DNA of 53,519 nucleotides from Sphingomonadales bacterium (GCA_028868535.1 JAGWUH010000026.1:1-53519), one strand, 5' to 3'; positions 34,309-44,514 are shown, numbered from the stretch's first letter. Notes: a model not told the origin generated them from the sequence alone. Numbers and translations are program-made.

Positions 34309-34938
34309 GTGTCGCCGCGCAAGATTTCGCGTCCTCTCCCGCCCGAAGGCGCCGGCTCGCGCGAAGCCATCCTGCTGGCCGCGCTCGAGGCGTTCGCCCG
34401 CGATGGCTACGATGGCGCCTCGATGCCGCGCATCGCCCGCATCGCCAACGTCGCGCCGCCGCTGATCCATTACTACTTCGGCTCGAAGGAGAAGCTGTGG
34501 CGCGAGACCGTCGGCCGCTCGCTCGGCGAGCTGCGACGCGAAGCGGACGCGATCAACGCGGCCACGCGCGGGCTGGCGCCGCTCGACCGGTTGCGCGCGC
34601 TGCTCCAGGCCTATTGCCGCTTCGCCGCGCGCTGGCCCGACCACTTCTTCATGATCATCGCCGAGGCACGATCGGACAGCGCCCGCTTCGCCTGGGTCCA
34701 GGAGAACTTCACCGAGTCGCTGTTCGACGACATCGTCCAGCTGCTGAAGGATGCATCCATCGCGGGCGCGATCCGCGAAGTGCAGCCGGAACGGGTGGCG
34801 ATCACCCTGATTGCCGGCATTCTGCTCAATTTCACTGTCATTCCGGCGCGCCGCTCCGGGGAAACCACGGAAGAAGCGGCAAATTCCTATGCGGGGCAGT
34901 TGTTCGAGATGCTGTTGCACGGAATCGCGGCGAACTGA
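34309..34938 (+). CDS. TetR/AcrR-family transcriptional regulator
   Basis: This 209-residue protein has a TetR DNA-binding domain (AILLAALEAFARDGYDGASM, ARIANVAPPLIHYYFGSKEKLW) and a C-terminal helical domain (RALLQAYCRFAARWPDHFFM). The GTG at 34309 is preferred because AGGAAGG precedes it by eight bases and it gives a normal TetR length; ATG 34255 or earlier would add unconserved residues. It is 102 nt upstream of a receptor gene on the same strand and probably controls it. Confidence 0.82.
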   Translation: MSPRKISRPLPPEGAGSREAILLAALEAFARDGYDGASMPRIARIANVAPPLIHYYFGSKEKLWRETVGRSLGELRREADAINAATRGLAPLDRLRALLQAYCRFAARWPDHFFMIIAEARSDSARFAWVQENFTESLFDDIVQLLKDASIAGAIREVQPERVAITLIAGILLNFTVIPARRSGETTEEAANSYAGQLFEMLLHGIAAN

Positions 34939-35040
34939 TTGACTTACCTGTCAGTCGCACCTTAGTCTCCCTTCGGCCGGCAGGGCTGCCGATCGTCCGG
35001 AAGTGACGAAGGCGTCCTGCCATCATGAGGGAGGACTGCC
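34939..35040 (+). promoter_or_regulatory. Possible promoter/operator before the third receptor gene
   Basis: TTGACT directly follows the TetR stop at 34939-34944. Around it, TGAC and GTCA (34940-34943, 34950-34953) form a short inverted repeat over the -35-like element. The -10 position (34962-34967) is a weak TTAGTC. This is a plausible TetR-controlled promoter, but the match is poor. Confidence 0.3.
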
Positions 35041-37815
35041 ATGAATCACGTCACCACCAGGGTTTCGCGTTGCGCCGTTGCGGCCGTGCTCGCGCTCGGC
35101 ATTGCCGCGCCGGTGCAGGCCCAGTCGACCACCGAAGCCCCCGCGGACATCATCGTCACCGCCCGCCGCGTCGAGGAACGCCTGCAGGACGTGCCGATCT
35201 CGATCTCGGTGCTCAGCCAGTCGCAGCTTTCCGCGCACAACATCGTCAGCGCCGGCGATCTCGCCCGCACCACGCCCTCGCTCCAGGTCAACACCGGCTT
35301 CGGCAACGAGAACACCACCTTCTCGCTGCGCGGCTTCTCGCAGGACATCAGCTCGGCGCCGACCGTCGGCACCTATTTCGCCGACGTCGTCGCCCCGCGC
35401 GGCGGCAGCTTCTCGACGCCGGCCGGTGAAGGCGCCGGCCCGGGCGCCTTCTTCGACCTGCAGAACGTCCAGGTGCTGAAAGGCCCGCAGGGCACGCTGC
35501 AGGGGCGCAACACCACCGGCGGGGCGGTCATGCTGGTGCCGGCCAAGCCGACCCGCAAGCTCGAGGGCTACATCGAGGGCACGGTCGGCAACTTCGACGC
35601 CTACGGCGTGCAGGCCGTGCTCAACGTGCCGTTCAGCGACGCGGTCCGCGTCCGCCTCGGCATCGACAAGCAGAAGCGCGACGGCTACCTGATCAACGGC
35701 AGCGGCATCGGACCGAAGGACTTCAACAACCTCAACTACACCGCGCTGCGCGCCAGCGTCGTCGTCGATCTCGCGCCCAACATCGAGAACTACACGATCG
35801 GCACCTACACCAATTCGCACACGCATGGCTCGGTGCAGAAGGTGTTCGCCGCCGGTGTCGGCCAGCTCCAGGCCTTCGCGCTCGACCAGTTGCAGCGCCA
35901 GGCCGGCCTCGGCTTCTACGGCGTGCTGACCGACATGCCCGATTCGTCGACCAGGACCCGCCAGTGGCAGGTGATCAACACCACCAAGTGGCTGGCCAGC
36001 GACAACCTGACGATCAAGAACATCATCAGCTACGGCGAGTATCGCCAGCAGCTCCGCCAGCCCCAGTTCGCGACCAACTTCCGCGTCACCCCGGCGGCGA
36101 TGTACGGCTACCTCGGCTACTTCAACGCGATCGCCAACCATTCGGTGCTGCCCGGCGCCGCGGCATCGCCGCAGACGCCGCCGTTCGCCGCGGCGATCAT
36201 CAATGCCCAGCTCGGCCTCGGCGGCATTCCCGATCCGTCGACCTGGACCAACGGCAACCTCGCCGCGACGATCAACGGCCTGAACGGCGCGCTGTTCAAC
36301 TATGCCCAGATCAACCCCAACCCGGGGCACGAGTTCTCCGCCGCCAAGACCTTCACCGAGGAACTGCAGTTCCAGGGCAACTTCCTCGACGGCAAGCTGA
36401 ACTGGCAGGCGGGCTTCTACTTCGAGAAGTCCTCGCCGATCGGCGTCGCCGGCGCGCAGACCACGGTCCAGGCGAACTGCCCGAACATCAACTCGTCCTC
36501 GCCGAGCTGCGTCGCCCCGCTGGCGATCGCGCTGAACTCCTACTTCGCCAATGCCGGCGCCAACCTGACGACGGTGCCCTTCGCCGGGCTGGTGATCCCC
36601 AGCGTGCTGGCGGCATCGCTGCCGCTGTCGGGCGGCTACAACCCCAGCCTCTACACCAACGCGACGCAGGACACCGCGCTCTACACCCAGGCGACCTACA
36701 AGCTGACCCCGCAGATCAGCCTGACGGCCGGCTTCCGCTATACCTGGGACAAGCAGACCACGACCGACGATCCGCGCTTCGTCGGCTACACCGCCAACCT
36801 CGCCGGCGCGCCGATCCTGACGACGTTCTGCGCCAACACCGCGCTGCCGATGCCGGCCGGCGGCTGCTATGCGGTCAACTCGAACAAGTCGAGCCGGCCG
36901 ACCTGGCTGATCGGCCTCGACTGGAAGCCGATGGAGGACGTGCTGGTCTATGCCAAGTACGCCCGCGGCTACCGCGCCGGCGGCGTCAAGCCGGACGTCA
37001 TCCAGACCATCACCAGCACCGTCACCGGCGTCACCACGCGGATCGATTCGTGGAAGCCGGAAAAGGTCGACGCCTTCGAGATCGGCCTGAAGTCGAGCTT
37101 CCACGGCGCGATCAGCGGCATCTTCAACCTCGCCGCGTTCTACAACAACTTCAGCGACCAGCAGGTGATGCTGGGCATCTCGGCGGTGGCGGCGCCGGTC
37201 CCGGGCCAGAGCTCGATCCTCAACGCCGGCAAGTCGCGGATCTACGGCCTCGAGGCCAGCACCAGCCTCAACCTGTTCAAGGGCTTCGTGCTCAACTTTG
37301 ACTACACCTACCTCAACACCAAGGTTAAGTCGGTCGGCATCCAGCCCGGCCTCTACGTCGGCACCGGCAATGCGCTGGTGTTCGCGCAGCCGGGCGCGGT
37401 CGCGGGGATGCCGCTGTCGTTCTCGCCGAAGAACAAGTTCTCGGTCAACGCCAACTACACGCTGATCAATGCGCCGACGCTCGGCGCGATCTCGGTCGGC
37501 GCGACCTTCACGCACACCGACAGCCAGTACAGCAACTTCAACGACATCGGCGCCTCGTCGACGGTCCTGGCGCCCAACGGGGTGCTTACCCCGACGACGT
37601 CGAACCTCGGCATCATCCAGGCGACGAACCTGCTCGACTTCAACGCCGGGTGGACCAACGTCGGCGGCGCGCCGGTCGACCTGTCGTTCTTCATGACCAA
37701 CGTCACCGGCCAGAAGTACTACACGCAGGTTCCCGGCCTGCTCGGCCTGGGCGTCGAGGTCGCGTCGGTCGGCGCACCGCGCCTGTTCGGCTTCCGCGCC
37801 AAGATCCACTTCTGA
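35041..37815 (+). CDS. TonB-dependent outer-membrane receptor
   Basis: This 924-residue receptor has a signal peptide (CAVAAVLALGIAAPVQAQ), a TonB-box-like ADIIVTARRVEE, a plug domain (TFSLRGFSQDIS, LKGPQGTLQGRNTTGGAVM) and a large beta-barrel, ending FGFRAKIHF. It is longer than the other two receptors in the window, owing to extended extracellular loops around residues 340-540. It has GGGAGG before the ATG and a strong hairpin after the stop. The neighbouring TetR gene and the convergent Rieske oxygenase suggest uptake of an aromatic or cyclic compound, which is an inference. Confidence 0.93.
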   Translation: MNHVTTRVSRCAVAAVLALGIAAPVQAQSTTEAPADIIVTARRVEERLQDVPISISVLSQSQLSAHNIVSAGDLARTTPSLQVNTGFGNENTTFSLRGFSQDISSAPTVGTYFADVVAPRGGSFSTPAGEGAGPGAFFDLQNVQVLKGPQGTLQGRNTTGGAVMLVPAKPTRKLEGYIEGTVGNFDAYGVQAVLNVPFSDAVRVRLGIDKQKRDGYLINGSGIGPKDFNNLNYTALRASVVVDLAPNIENYTIGTYTNSHTHGSVQKVFAAGVGQLQAFALDQLQRQAGLGFYGVLTDMPDSSTRTRQWQVINTTKWLASDNLTIKNIISYGEYRQQLRQPQFATNFRVTPAAMYGYLGYFNAIANHSVLPGAAASPQTPPFAAAIINAQLGLGGIPDPSTWTNGNLAATINGLNGALFNYAQINPNPGHEFSAAKTFTEELQFQGNFLDGKLNWQAGFYFEKSSPIGVAGAQTTVQANCPNINSSSPSCVAPLAIALNSYFANAGANLTTVPFAGLVIPSVLAASLPLSGGYNPSLYTNATQDTALYTQATYKLTPQISLTAGFRYTWDKQTTTDDPRFVGYTANLAGAPILTTFCANTALPMPAGGCYAVNSNKSSRPTWLIGLDWKPMEDVLVYAKYARGYRAGGVKPDVIQTITSTVTGVTTRIDSWKPEKVDAFEIGLKSSFHGAISGIFNLAAFYNNFSDQQVMLGISAVAAPVPGQSSILNAGKSRIYGLEASTSLNLFKGFVLNFDYTYLNTKVKSVGIQPGLYVGTGNALVFAQPGAVAGMPLSFSPKNKFSVNANYTLINAPTLGAISVGATFTHTDSQYSNFNDIGASSTVLAPNGVLTPTTSNLGIIQATNLLDFNAGWTNVGGAPVDLSFFMTNVTGQKYYTQVPGLLGLGVEVASVGAPRLFGFRAKIHF

Positions 37816-37826
37816 TGATGTACCGC

Positions 37827-37859
37827 GACGGCCCGGTCCCCCGCGGGGGCCGGGCCGTC
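37827..37859. terminator. Strong hairpin between convergent receptor and oxygenase genes
   Basis: GACGGCCCGG (37827-37836) pairs with CCGGGCCGTC (37850-37859); inside, CCCCC and GGGGG can extend the stem. On the plus strand GTCGTTTCC follows. It probably terminates the receptor transcript and perhaps the convergent one. Confidence 0.7.
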
Positions 37860-37893
37860 GTCGTTTCCGGGTCAGGCCGGCATCACGGGCGGA

Positions 37894-39369
37894 TCAGGCG
37901 GGAACCGCCTCCGCCCCGGGCTTCGCCCAGATGTCGTGGATCACCGAATCGAAGTTGCCGCCCAGCCAGTGCTGCGCCGTGGCCAGCTCCGCCGCCGGGC
38001 GCCCGGCGATGTAGCCGTCGATCAGCCGTTGGTAATTGCTGATCAGCCCCTCGACCTCGGCCGCCAGCCGCATGTACTCGAAGCCGCGCGCGTGCAGGCC
38101 GCGCTGCTGGATCGGGATGTTCGAATAGTCCTGCCGCGGGATCGGCGGAAACTCGGCGCTGTCGTACGGCAGCACCACCGGTTCCATCACCGGCTCCGGC
38201 TCCTCGCCCTCGGGGAACATGGTCAGCGACCAGATCTCGAACAGGCAGCTCTCCGGCCCCAGCGGCCGCACGCGATAGGCGGACATGCTGGTGAAGATCG
38301 GCAGCAGGAAGACGTGCGGGAACAGGAACTCCACCGCGCGGATCGGCGCGCTCTGCGCGACCTCGAGCAGGTCCGGCACCGGCTCGCCCGCCGCGCGCAA
38401 CCGCTCGGTGATCGCCGCCATGACCTTGCCGTAGAACATCGGCACCGCCACGTTCGGATCGTCGGGCAGCGGGGTGTCGCGCAGGCTCTCCATGATCGCC
38501 AGTTCCTTGGCGTGGATCATCCCGGCCATGCCCTCGTTCAGCACGCGCATGTGCTCGATCTGCCCGTCGATGGCCTCGCGCGTGGTCGTGCCGGGCAGCG
38601 CCGCCTTGCGCAGGTTGTCCTCGGTGGTGCCGGCGCCGCTGGCGTCGCGCGGGCCGTACATGTCGGCATAGAGCCCGTGCAGCACCTCGTGCAGCTGCGG
38701 GTGGGTGGTGCGCACGTGGTAGCCTTCCATGAAGGCCTCCATCGCCGTCTTCCAGTTGGCCGGCAGCACCGTCGCATAGTGCCACTCGGCCCGCAGGCGA
38801 TCGACGTTGTGCGCCTCCAGCCGCTGCGCCACCGGGCCGAGCGACTCGCGCACCGAGGGCGCGTCGTCGTCATGGTTGATCCAGACGAAGCCGCCCCAGA
38901 CCTCGCTGCGGCATTCGACCAGCTTCAGCTCCTCCGGGTCGAGCTGGTCCCCCGCGAACATGTGCTCGCCATAGACCCAGGTGTTCTCGCCGTGCATGTT
39001 CCAGCGCCAGCCGTGGAACGGGCAGATGAAGCCCTGCGACGCACAGTTGCCGAAGGCCGGCTTGCCGCATTCGGCGCCGATGCCCCCGGCCAGCGGCACG
39101 CCGCGATGGCGGCAGGCGTTGTGGTAGGCGCGGATGCCCTTGCCGGTGTTCACCACCAGCACCGACCGGCCCAGGTTGCTGTACTCGATCCAGTCGCCGG
39201 TCTCGGCAACCAGCTCCGCCCGGCAGGCCATCTGCCAGACATGGCCCCAGACGTGCTCCTCCTCGAGCTTGAAGAACGCCTCGTCGTAATAGCGCGGCGC
39301 CGGGATGCGGTCTGGCCGCGTCACCGCGAACGGCACCGCGCGCAGTTCGTTGTCCGGACTGGCCTGCAT
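37894..39369 (-). CDS. Rieske non-haem iron oxygenase, large (alpha) subunit
   Basis: This 491-residue protein has a Rieske domain with CRHRG (Cys86, His88) and CPFHGW (Cys116, His119). The 27-residue gap between the two pairs is longer than the usual 15-17 and contains two further cysteines. The catalytic domain has NWKTAMEAFMEGYHVRTTHP, giving the bridging acidic residue (211) and two iron ligands (His218, His223). It would hydroxylate an aromatic or steroid-like substrate using O2. No beta subunit, ferredoxin or reductase lies nearby, so it must draw electrons from proteins elsewhere. AGGGG precedes the ATG. Confidence 0.9.
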   Translation of the reverse strand: MQASPDNELRAVPFAVTRPDRIPAPRYYDEAFFKLEEEHVWGHVWQMACRAELVAETGDWIEYSNLGRSVLVVNTGKGIRAYHNACRHRGVPLAGGIGAECGKPAFGNCASQGFICPFHGWRWNMHGENTWVYGEHMFAGDQLDPEELKLVECRSEVWGGFVWINHDDDAPSVRESLGPVAQRLEAHNVDRLRAEWHYATVLPANWKTAMEAFMEGYHVRTTHPQLHEVLHGLYADMYGPRDASGAGTTEDNLRKAALPGTTTREAIDGQIEHMRVLNEGMAGMIHAKELAIMESLRDTPLPDDPNVAVPMFYGKVMAAITERLRAAGEPVPDLLEVAQSAPIRAVEFLFPHVFLLPIFTSMSAYRVRPLGPESCLFEIWSLTMFPEGEEPEPVMEPVVLPYDSAEFPPIPRQDYSNIPIQQRGLHARGFEYMRLAAEVEGLISNYQRLIDGYIAGRPAAELATAQHWLGGNFDSVIHDIWAKPGAEAVPA

Positions 39370-39513
39370 CGTCTTCCCCTTCGTCCTGCCTGAATCGCGT
39401 CATGGCGCGCGACCTGTGCCGGCAGACTGTCGCGCCGCCGCCTCGCTGGCAAGCGGACGGTTGCAGCGGTGCGATATCATCGCCTCGCCGTGGCGCGGCC
39501 CGCGGGCAGCCCG

Positions 39514-42500
39514 TCAGTCCTCGAGGATCTCGCGCACCCGCGCGGTCAGCGCTTCCATCGCGAACGGCTTGGTGATCATCGCCATGCCCGGTTCGAGGAA
39601 TCCCGAGGCGATCGCCGCATTCTCGGCATAGCCGGTCATGAACAGCACCTTCAGCCCCGGCCGCGTCACCCGCGCCGCGTCGGCCACCTGCCGGCCGTTG
39701 AGCCCGGGCAGGCCGATATCGGTCAGCAGCAGGTCGATCGGCTGGTCGGTCTGCAGCACATCCAGCCCCGTCGGCCCGTCGTTGGCCTCGATCACGCGGT
39801 AGCCCAGCTCCTCCAGCACCTCGACGATCAGCCCGCGGACGAGGAACTCATCCTCGATCACCAGCACCACCTCGCCGGCCGCGCCGGCGGCGCGTTCGGG
39901 CGTCGGCTCGGTCGCGCCGTCGCCCTCGCCGTCGTCGTGATGGCGCGGCAGGAGCAGCCTGACCGTGGTTCCCAGGCCCGGCTCGGATTCGATGCGGGCG
40001 CTGCCGCCGGACTGGCGGGCAAAGCCATAGATCATCGACAGTCCCAGCCCTGTGCCCTGGCCGATCGGCTTGGTGGTGAAGAACGGCTCGAAGGCGCGCG
40101 CGATGACGTCGCGGCTCATGCCCGCGCCGGTGTCGGTGACGGCGATGCAGACGTATTCGCCCGGCGCGACGTCGTGCTCGTGCGCGGCGTGCGGGTCCGC
40201 GATCACCGTGTTGCAGGTCTCGATCGTCAGCGTGCCGCCGCCGGGCATCGCGTCGCGCGCGTTGATCGCCAGGTTGAGGATCGCCGCCTCGAGCTGGTTG
40301 GCATCGCACAGCGCCGCCCACAGCCCGCCGGCCAGCACGAGCTGCAGCGACATCCGCTCGCCCAGCGTGCGGCGGACCAGGTCCTCCATCGACGCGACCA
40401 GCGGATTGACCCGCAACGGCCGCGGATCGAGCGGCTGGCGCCGCGAGAACGCCAGCAGGCGATGCGTCAGCGCCGCGGCGCGATCGGCGGCGGTGCGCGC
40501 GCCGCCCAGCCAGCGCGGCATGTCGTCGGTGCGCCCTTCCTCCAGCCGCAGCGCGATCATGTCGAGCCCGCCGACGATGCCCTGCAGCAGGTTGTTGAAG
40601 TCGTGCGCGATCCCGCCGGTCAACTGCCCGACCGCCTCCATCTTCTGGCTCTGGCGCAACGCCTCCTCGATCGCGCGCTGGTCGGTCACGTCCCGCGCGA
40701 CGCCGTGGATGCGCGCGCCGTCCGATACCGCGGTCCAGGACAGCAGCCGGTAATCCCCCTCGCGCGTGCGGTAGCGGTTTTCGAACGAATGCGAGGTCGC
40801 CCCCCCGGCGATCCGCGCCAGCTCGGCCACGGTCGCCGCGCAGTCCTCCGGATGGATCAGCTCGGTGACAAGCCGCCCCGCCAGTTCCGCGTCGCGCCAG
40901 CCCAGCAGGCGCTCGGCGGACGGGTTGATCGCGGCGATCCGCCCGTCGTGCTCGCACACCACCATCAGGTCCTGGCTGATCGTCCACAGCCGGTCGCGGT
41001 CGCGGGCATAGGCCTCCTCCGCGCGCTTCTGCGCCTCGATCTCGGTGTTGGTGCCGACCCAGGCCGATATCGCCCCCTCGGCGTCGACCAGCGGCACCGC
41101 GCGCGACAGGTGCCAGCGATAGGCGCCGTCCCTGTCGCGCAGGCGGAATTCGGTCTCGAAGGTGTGCCCGCCCGCCACCGCCGCCTGCCAGCGATCGGTC
41201 GCCGGCGCCAGGTCGTCGGGATGCAGCACGCGCATCCAGCCGTCGCCGAACAACGTCCCCGGCGCCTCGCCGGAATAGGCGTACATCCGGTCGTTGAACC
41301 AGTCGAGCGCGCCATCGGCGCGTGCGGTCCACACCAGCGTCGGCATGTTCTGCGCCAGCGCGCTGAACTGGGCCTCGCTCTTGGCCAGCGCCTGCTGGAT
41401 GCGGTGCCGGTCGGTCACGTCCTGCACCGCGCCGATCATCCGCACCGGCGTCCCGTCGGCGTCCAGCTCGTACTCGGCCTTGCGCGCGATCGTGCGCTCC
41501 TCGCCGTTGTCGGCGCGGCGGATGCGGTAGGTCACGTCGAGCGCGGCGGTGCCCGCGCGGCGCCGCGCGACGTCGGAGACGATGTCGCGATCGGGCCCGA
41601 TCACCAGGTCCTCGATCACCCGGGCGGAAACCTCCTGCCCCGGCTCCAGCCCGAAAATGCGCGAGAACTCCTCGGTGCCGGAAATGGTGTCGGCGCGGAT
41701 GTCGATCGCGAACAGCCCGACCCCGCCGGCCATCTGCGCCCGCCGCAACTGGTCCTCGCTGCGGCGCAACGCCGCTTCCGCCTCGTATTCGGAGGTGCGG
41801 TCGCGGATCAGCTTGACGAAGCCGATCGCCGCGCCGCGCTCGTCGCGCAGCGGGGTCATCTCGGAAAGGCCCCAGAACCGCTCGCCGGTCTTGCGCAGGT
41901 GCCAGCGCGCATCGAGCGCGCGACCATCGGCCAGCGCCTCGGCCCGCTTCGCCGCGGGCCGCCCGGCGGCGCGGTCCTGCTCGGTGAAGAACATCCCCAT
42001 CGGCCGGCCCAGCATCTCGCTCTCGTCCCAGCCGAGGATCGCCGCCGCGCCGCGGTTCCACAGCGTGATCCGCCCGTCGAGATCGGTGGCGACGATGCCA
42101 TAGTCGACCGCGCTGTCGAGGATCTGGCGATGATGCGCCTCGCGCTCGCGCAGCACGCCTTCCGCCCCGGCGCGCTGGACGTGCGCCCACGAGCGTTCGG
42201 TCACGTCGGAAATGATGCCCAGCTCGTAGTCGCTCCAGCGGTGCGGCTCCCGGTCGTGGATCGCCATCAGCGCCACCAGCCGCCCCTGGCGCAACAGCGG
42301 CATGCAGATGGTCGCGGCGATGCCCAGGTCCTGGAACGTGCGCGCCGCCGCCGCCGGCAGTTCGGTGGCGTTGTCGTGGATGATCAGCGGCCGCCCGGCG
42401 CGCAGTTCGCGCACCGCGCGCTCGCCGAAGTCGGCCAGCCGGTAGTGGCCGACGATCGAGGCGGTCGCCGGCGCGTGCCAGTCGCCGCGGATGGTGAAGC

Positions 42501-43167
42501 CGTCCTCGTCCGCGTCCATGTCGGCATAGGCGCAATTGCTCACGCCGAGATGCTCGGCGGTCATCCGCGTGGTCACCGCCAGGATCGCGCCGGCGTCGCG
42601 GGCTTCGCCCACCGCCCGCGCCAGCGCGTCGAGGAAGCGCAGCCGCGTCTCGCTCACTTCCAGCGCCTGCCGGTTGCGTCGGGCCTCGGTGGTCTCGACC
42701 ACCACCGCCAGCACCCCCGCCGGCCGCCCGTCGTCGCCGCGCACCGGCGAATAGTCGAGGTTCATGAACACCTGCTCGGGGCGGCCGTCGCGATAGAGCG
42801 TCAGCTCGTGGTCGCGGTAGCTCAGCGTCCCGCCCGCCAGCCCGACCCGCATGACGTTGTCGTTGAAATCGGCGACCTCGTTCCAGCCCTCGCGCACGTT
42901 CGAGCCCAGCAACCGGCTGTCGCGCCCGCCGGCGAACCCCGAATAGGCGTCGTTGTAGATCATCACGCCGGCCTCGCCCCACAGCAGCACCAGCGGAACC
43001 GGGCTCGGCAGCATCAGCGCGACGGTATGGCGCAGCGCCGACGGCCAGCCCGCGATCGGCCCGACCGGCGTTGCCGACCAGTCGAATTCCGCGATCCTGC
43101 GGGCCATGTCCCCTTGCCCGGCCAGGAAATCGGGAATTGCGTCGGCCCCGGCAGCGGACTCCCCCAT
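39514..43167 (-). CDS. Multi-PAS/GAF hybrid sensor histidine kinase
   Basis: This 1217-residue soluble sensor has, in order, a PAS (about 45-170), a GAF (about 185-320), four more PAS domains with PAC ends (about 335-840), a HisKA box GGIAHDFNNLLQGIVGG, an HATPase (NLAINARDAMPGGG, VTDTGAGM, GTGLGLSMIYGFARQSGG) and a receiver domain (VVLVIEDEFLVRG, LLTDIGLPGLNG, MTGYAEN, KPFAMEALT). It is cytoplasmic because no membrane segments are seen. No partner gene is adjacent. GGGGAC precedes the ATG at 43167. The signal is unknown; several PAS domains suggest redox, light or small-molecule sensing. Confidence 0.93.
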   Translation of the reverse strand: MGESAAGADAIPDFLAGQGDMARRIAEFDWSATPVGPIAGWPSALRHTVALMLPSPVPLVLLWGEAGVMIYNDAYSGFAGGRDSRLLGSNVREGWNEVADFNDNVMRVGLAGGTLSYRDHELTLYRDGRPEQVFMNLDYSPVRGDDGRPAGVLAVVVETTEARRNRQALEVSETRLRFLDALARAVGEARDAGAILAVTTRMTAEHLGVSNCAYADMDADEDGFTIRGDWHAPATASIVGHYRLADFGERAVRELRAGRPLIIHDNATELPAAAARTFQDLGIAATICMPLLRQGRLVALMAIHDREPHRWSDYELGIISDVTERSWAHVQRAGAEGVLREREAHHRQILDSAVDYGIVATDLDGRITLWNRGAAAILGWDESEMLGRPMGMFFTEQDRAAGRPAAKRAEALADGRALDARWHLRKTGERFWGLSEMTPLRDERGAAIGFVKLIRDRTSEYEAEAALRRSEDQLRRAQMAGGVGLFAIDIRADTISGTEEFSRIFGLEPGQEVSARVIEDLVIGPDRDIVSDVARRRAGTAALDVTYRIRRADNGEERTIARKAEYELDADGTPVRMIGAVQDVTDRHRIQQALAKSEAQFSALAQNMPTLVWTARADGALDWFNDRMYAYSGEAPGTLFGDGWMRVLHPDDLAPATDRWQAAVAGGHTFETEFRLRDRDGAYRWHLSRAVPLVDAEGAISAWVGTNTEIEAQKRAEEAYARDRDRLWTISQDLMVVCEHDGRIAAINPSAERLLGWRDAELAGRLVTELIHPEDCAATVAELARIAGGATSHSFENRYRTREGDYRLLSWTAVSDGARIHGVARDVTDQRAIEEALRQSQKMEAVGQLTGGIAHDFNNLLQGIVGGLDMIALRLEEGRTDDMPRWLGGARTAADRAAALTHRLLAFSRRQPLDPRPLRVNPLVASMEDLVRRTLGERMSLQLVLAGGLWAALCDANQLEAAILNLAINARDAMPGGGTLTIETCNTVIADPHAAHEHDVAPGEYVCIAVTDTGAGMSRDVIARAFEPFFTTKPIGQGTGLGLSMIYGFARQSGGSARIESEPGLGTTVRLLLPRHHDDGEGDGATEPTPERAAGAAGEVVLVIEDEFLVRGLIVEVLEELGYRVIEANDGPTGLDVLQTDQPIDLLLTDIGLPGLNGRQVADAARVTRPGLKVLFMTGYAENAAIASGFLEPGMAMITKPFAMEALTARVREILED

Positions 43168-43338
43168 GCTTGTCCCCGTTTCCTTGTCCTGCCAACGGCC
43201 CACCGCGCCGCATGATCAACCCGCCGCGCCGCGATCGGTTCCGCCCGCACCCCGGCGCGACGCACGCGCCGCTTGTCGCGCCGCGCCGGGGAGGCTAGGC
43301 GGCCTGCGCAAGCGCCAACCGTCCAGGAAAACCGATTC

Positions 43339-44178
43339 ATGTCGAACCTCGAAACCCAGATCGAAGCCGCGTGGGAAGCCCGTGACGGCGTCACCCCGGC
43401 AAGCGCCGACGTCCGCGCGATCGTCGACCAGGCGCTCGATCTTCTCGATTCCGGCGCCGCCCGCGTGGCTGAGCCTGATGGACAGGGGGGCGGCTGGAAG
43501 GTCAACCAGTGGCTGAAGAAGGCGGTGCTGCTGTCGTTCCGCCTCGCCGACAACGGCGTGATGGACTACGGCTCGGCCGGCGCCCCCGCGTTCGACAAGG
43601 TGCCGCTGAAGTTCGCCGGCTGGGACGATGCCCGCTTCCGGGCCGCCGGCATCCGCGTCGTTCCCGGCGCCGTCGTCCGCCGCAGCGCCTTCATCGCCAG
43701 GGGGGCGGTGCTGATGCCCAGCTTCGTCAACCTCGGCGCCCACGTGGGCGAGGGCACGATGGTCGATACCTGGGCCACCGTCGGCTCGTGCGCGCAGATC
43801 GGCCGCAACGTCCACATCTCGGGCGGCGCCGGCATCGGCGGCGTGCTCGAACCGCTCCAGGCCAATCCCGTGGTGATCGAGGACGGCTGCTTCATCGGCG
43901 CCCGCTCGGAAGTGGCCGAAGGCGTGATCGTGGGGGAGGGCGCGGTGCTGTCGATGGGCGTGTTCATCGGCGCCTCGACCAAGATCGTCGATCGCGCCAC
44001 CGGCCAGGTCCACGTCGGCAAGGTGCCGCCGTATTCGGTCGTCGTCCCCGGCTCGCTCCCCGGCAAGCCCCTGCCGGACGGCACCCCCGGTCCGTCGCTG
44101 TACTGCGCGGTGATCGTCAAGACGGTCGATGCGCAGACCCGCTCCAAGACCGGCGTCAACGAATTGCTGCGGGACTGA
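43339..44178 (+). CDS. dapD: 2,3,4,5-tetrahydropyridine-2,6-dicarboxylate N-succinyltransferase
   Basis: This 279-residue enzyme acts in lysine and diaminopimelate synthesis, transferring succinyl from succinyl-CoA. It has the helical N-terminus ([12 protein letters not shown]), the left-handed beta-helix with hexapeptide repeats ([58 protein letters not shown]) and the C-terminal [16 protein letters not shown]. Length matches the family. It is divergent from the sensor kinase gene, and no other lysine genes are nearby. Confidence 0.96.
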   Translation: MSNLETQIEAAWEARDGVTPASADVRAIVDQALDLLDSGAARVAEPDGQGGGWKVNQWLKKAVLLSFRLADNGVMDYGSAGAPAFDKVPLKFAGWDDARFRAAGIRVVPGAVVRRSAFIARGAVLMPSFVNLGAHVGEGTMVDTWATVGSCAQIGRNVHISGGAGIGGVLEPLQANPVVIEDGCFIGARSEVAEGVIVGEGAVLSMGVFIGASTKIVDRATGQVHVGKVPPYSVVVPGSLPGKPLPDGTPGPSLYCAVIVKTVDAQTRSKTGVNELLRD

Positions 44179-44272
44179 TCGTGGCACGCGGCGGGCGGCC
44201 GGCCGGAACCGGGCCCGCCGCTCGTTCGTAGACTCCGTGCCAGCCCCCCGCGGGGCGTCACGGAGAGCAGCC

Positions 44273-44506
44273 ATGGAACGCCACGGCACCGAAATCCACC
44301 TCGACCCCAAGGAGGCGCGTGCCGCCACGGGGCCGCGCTCGATGCGCACCGTCCTCCTCGTCAGCCTGGCGCTGATCATCTTCGCGTTCGGCGTGATCTG
44401 GGCCGCGAAGGGCTGGAACGCGGCGGACGTCACCGATCCGGCGCAACGGGCCGCCCCCGCCTCGCCCGTCTCGCCGGCAGCCGCACCGGCCGGCACCACG
44501 CCCTGA
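44273..44506 (+). CDS. Small single-pass membrane protein of unknown function (77 aa)
   Basis: The ATG follows CGGAGAG with suitable spacing. The product has a charged N-terminus, one membrane segment (TVLLVSLALIIFAFGVIWAA, about residues 26-45) and an Ala/Pro-rich tail of about 30 residues. The topology is probably N-in with the tail in the periplasm. I recognise no family. A GC hairpin follows the stop at 44515-44558. Confidence 0.6.
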   Translation: MERHGTEIHLDPKEARAATGPRSMRTVLLVSLALIIFAFGVIWAAKGWNAADVTDPAQRAAPASPVSPAAAPAGTTP

Positions 44507-44514
44507 TGCCCGCC

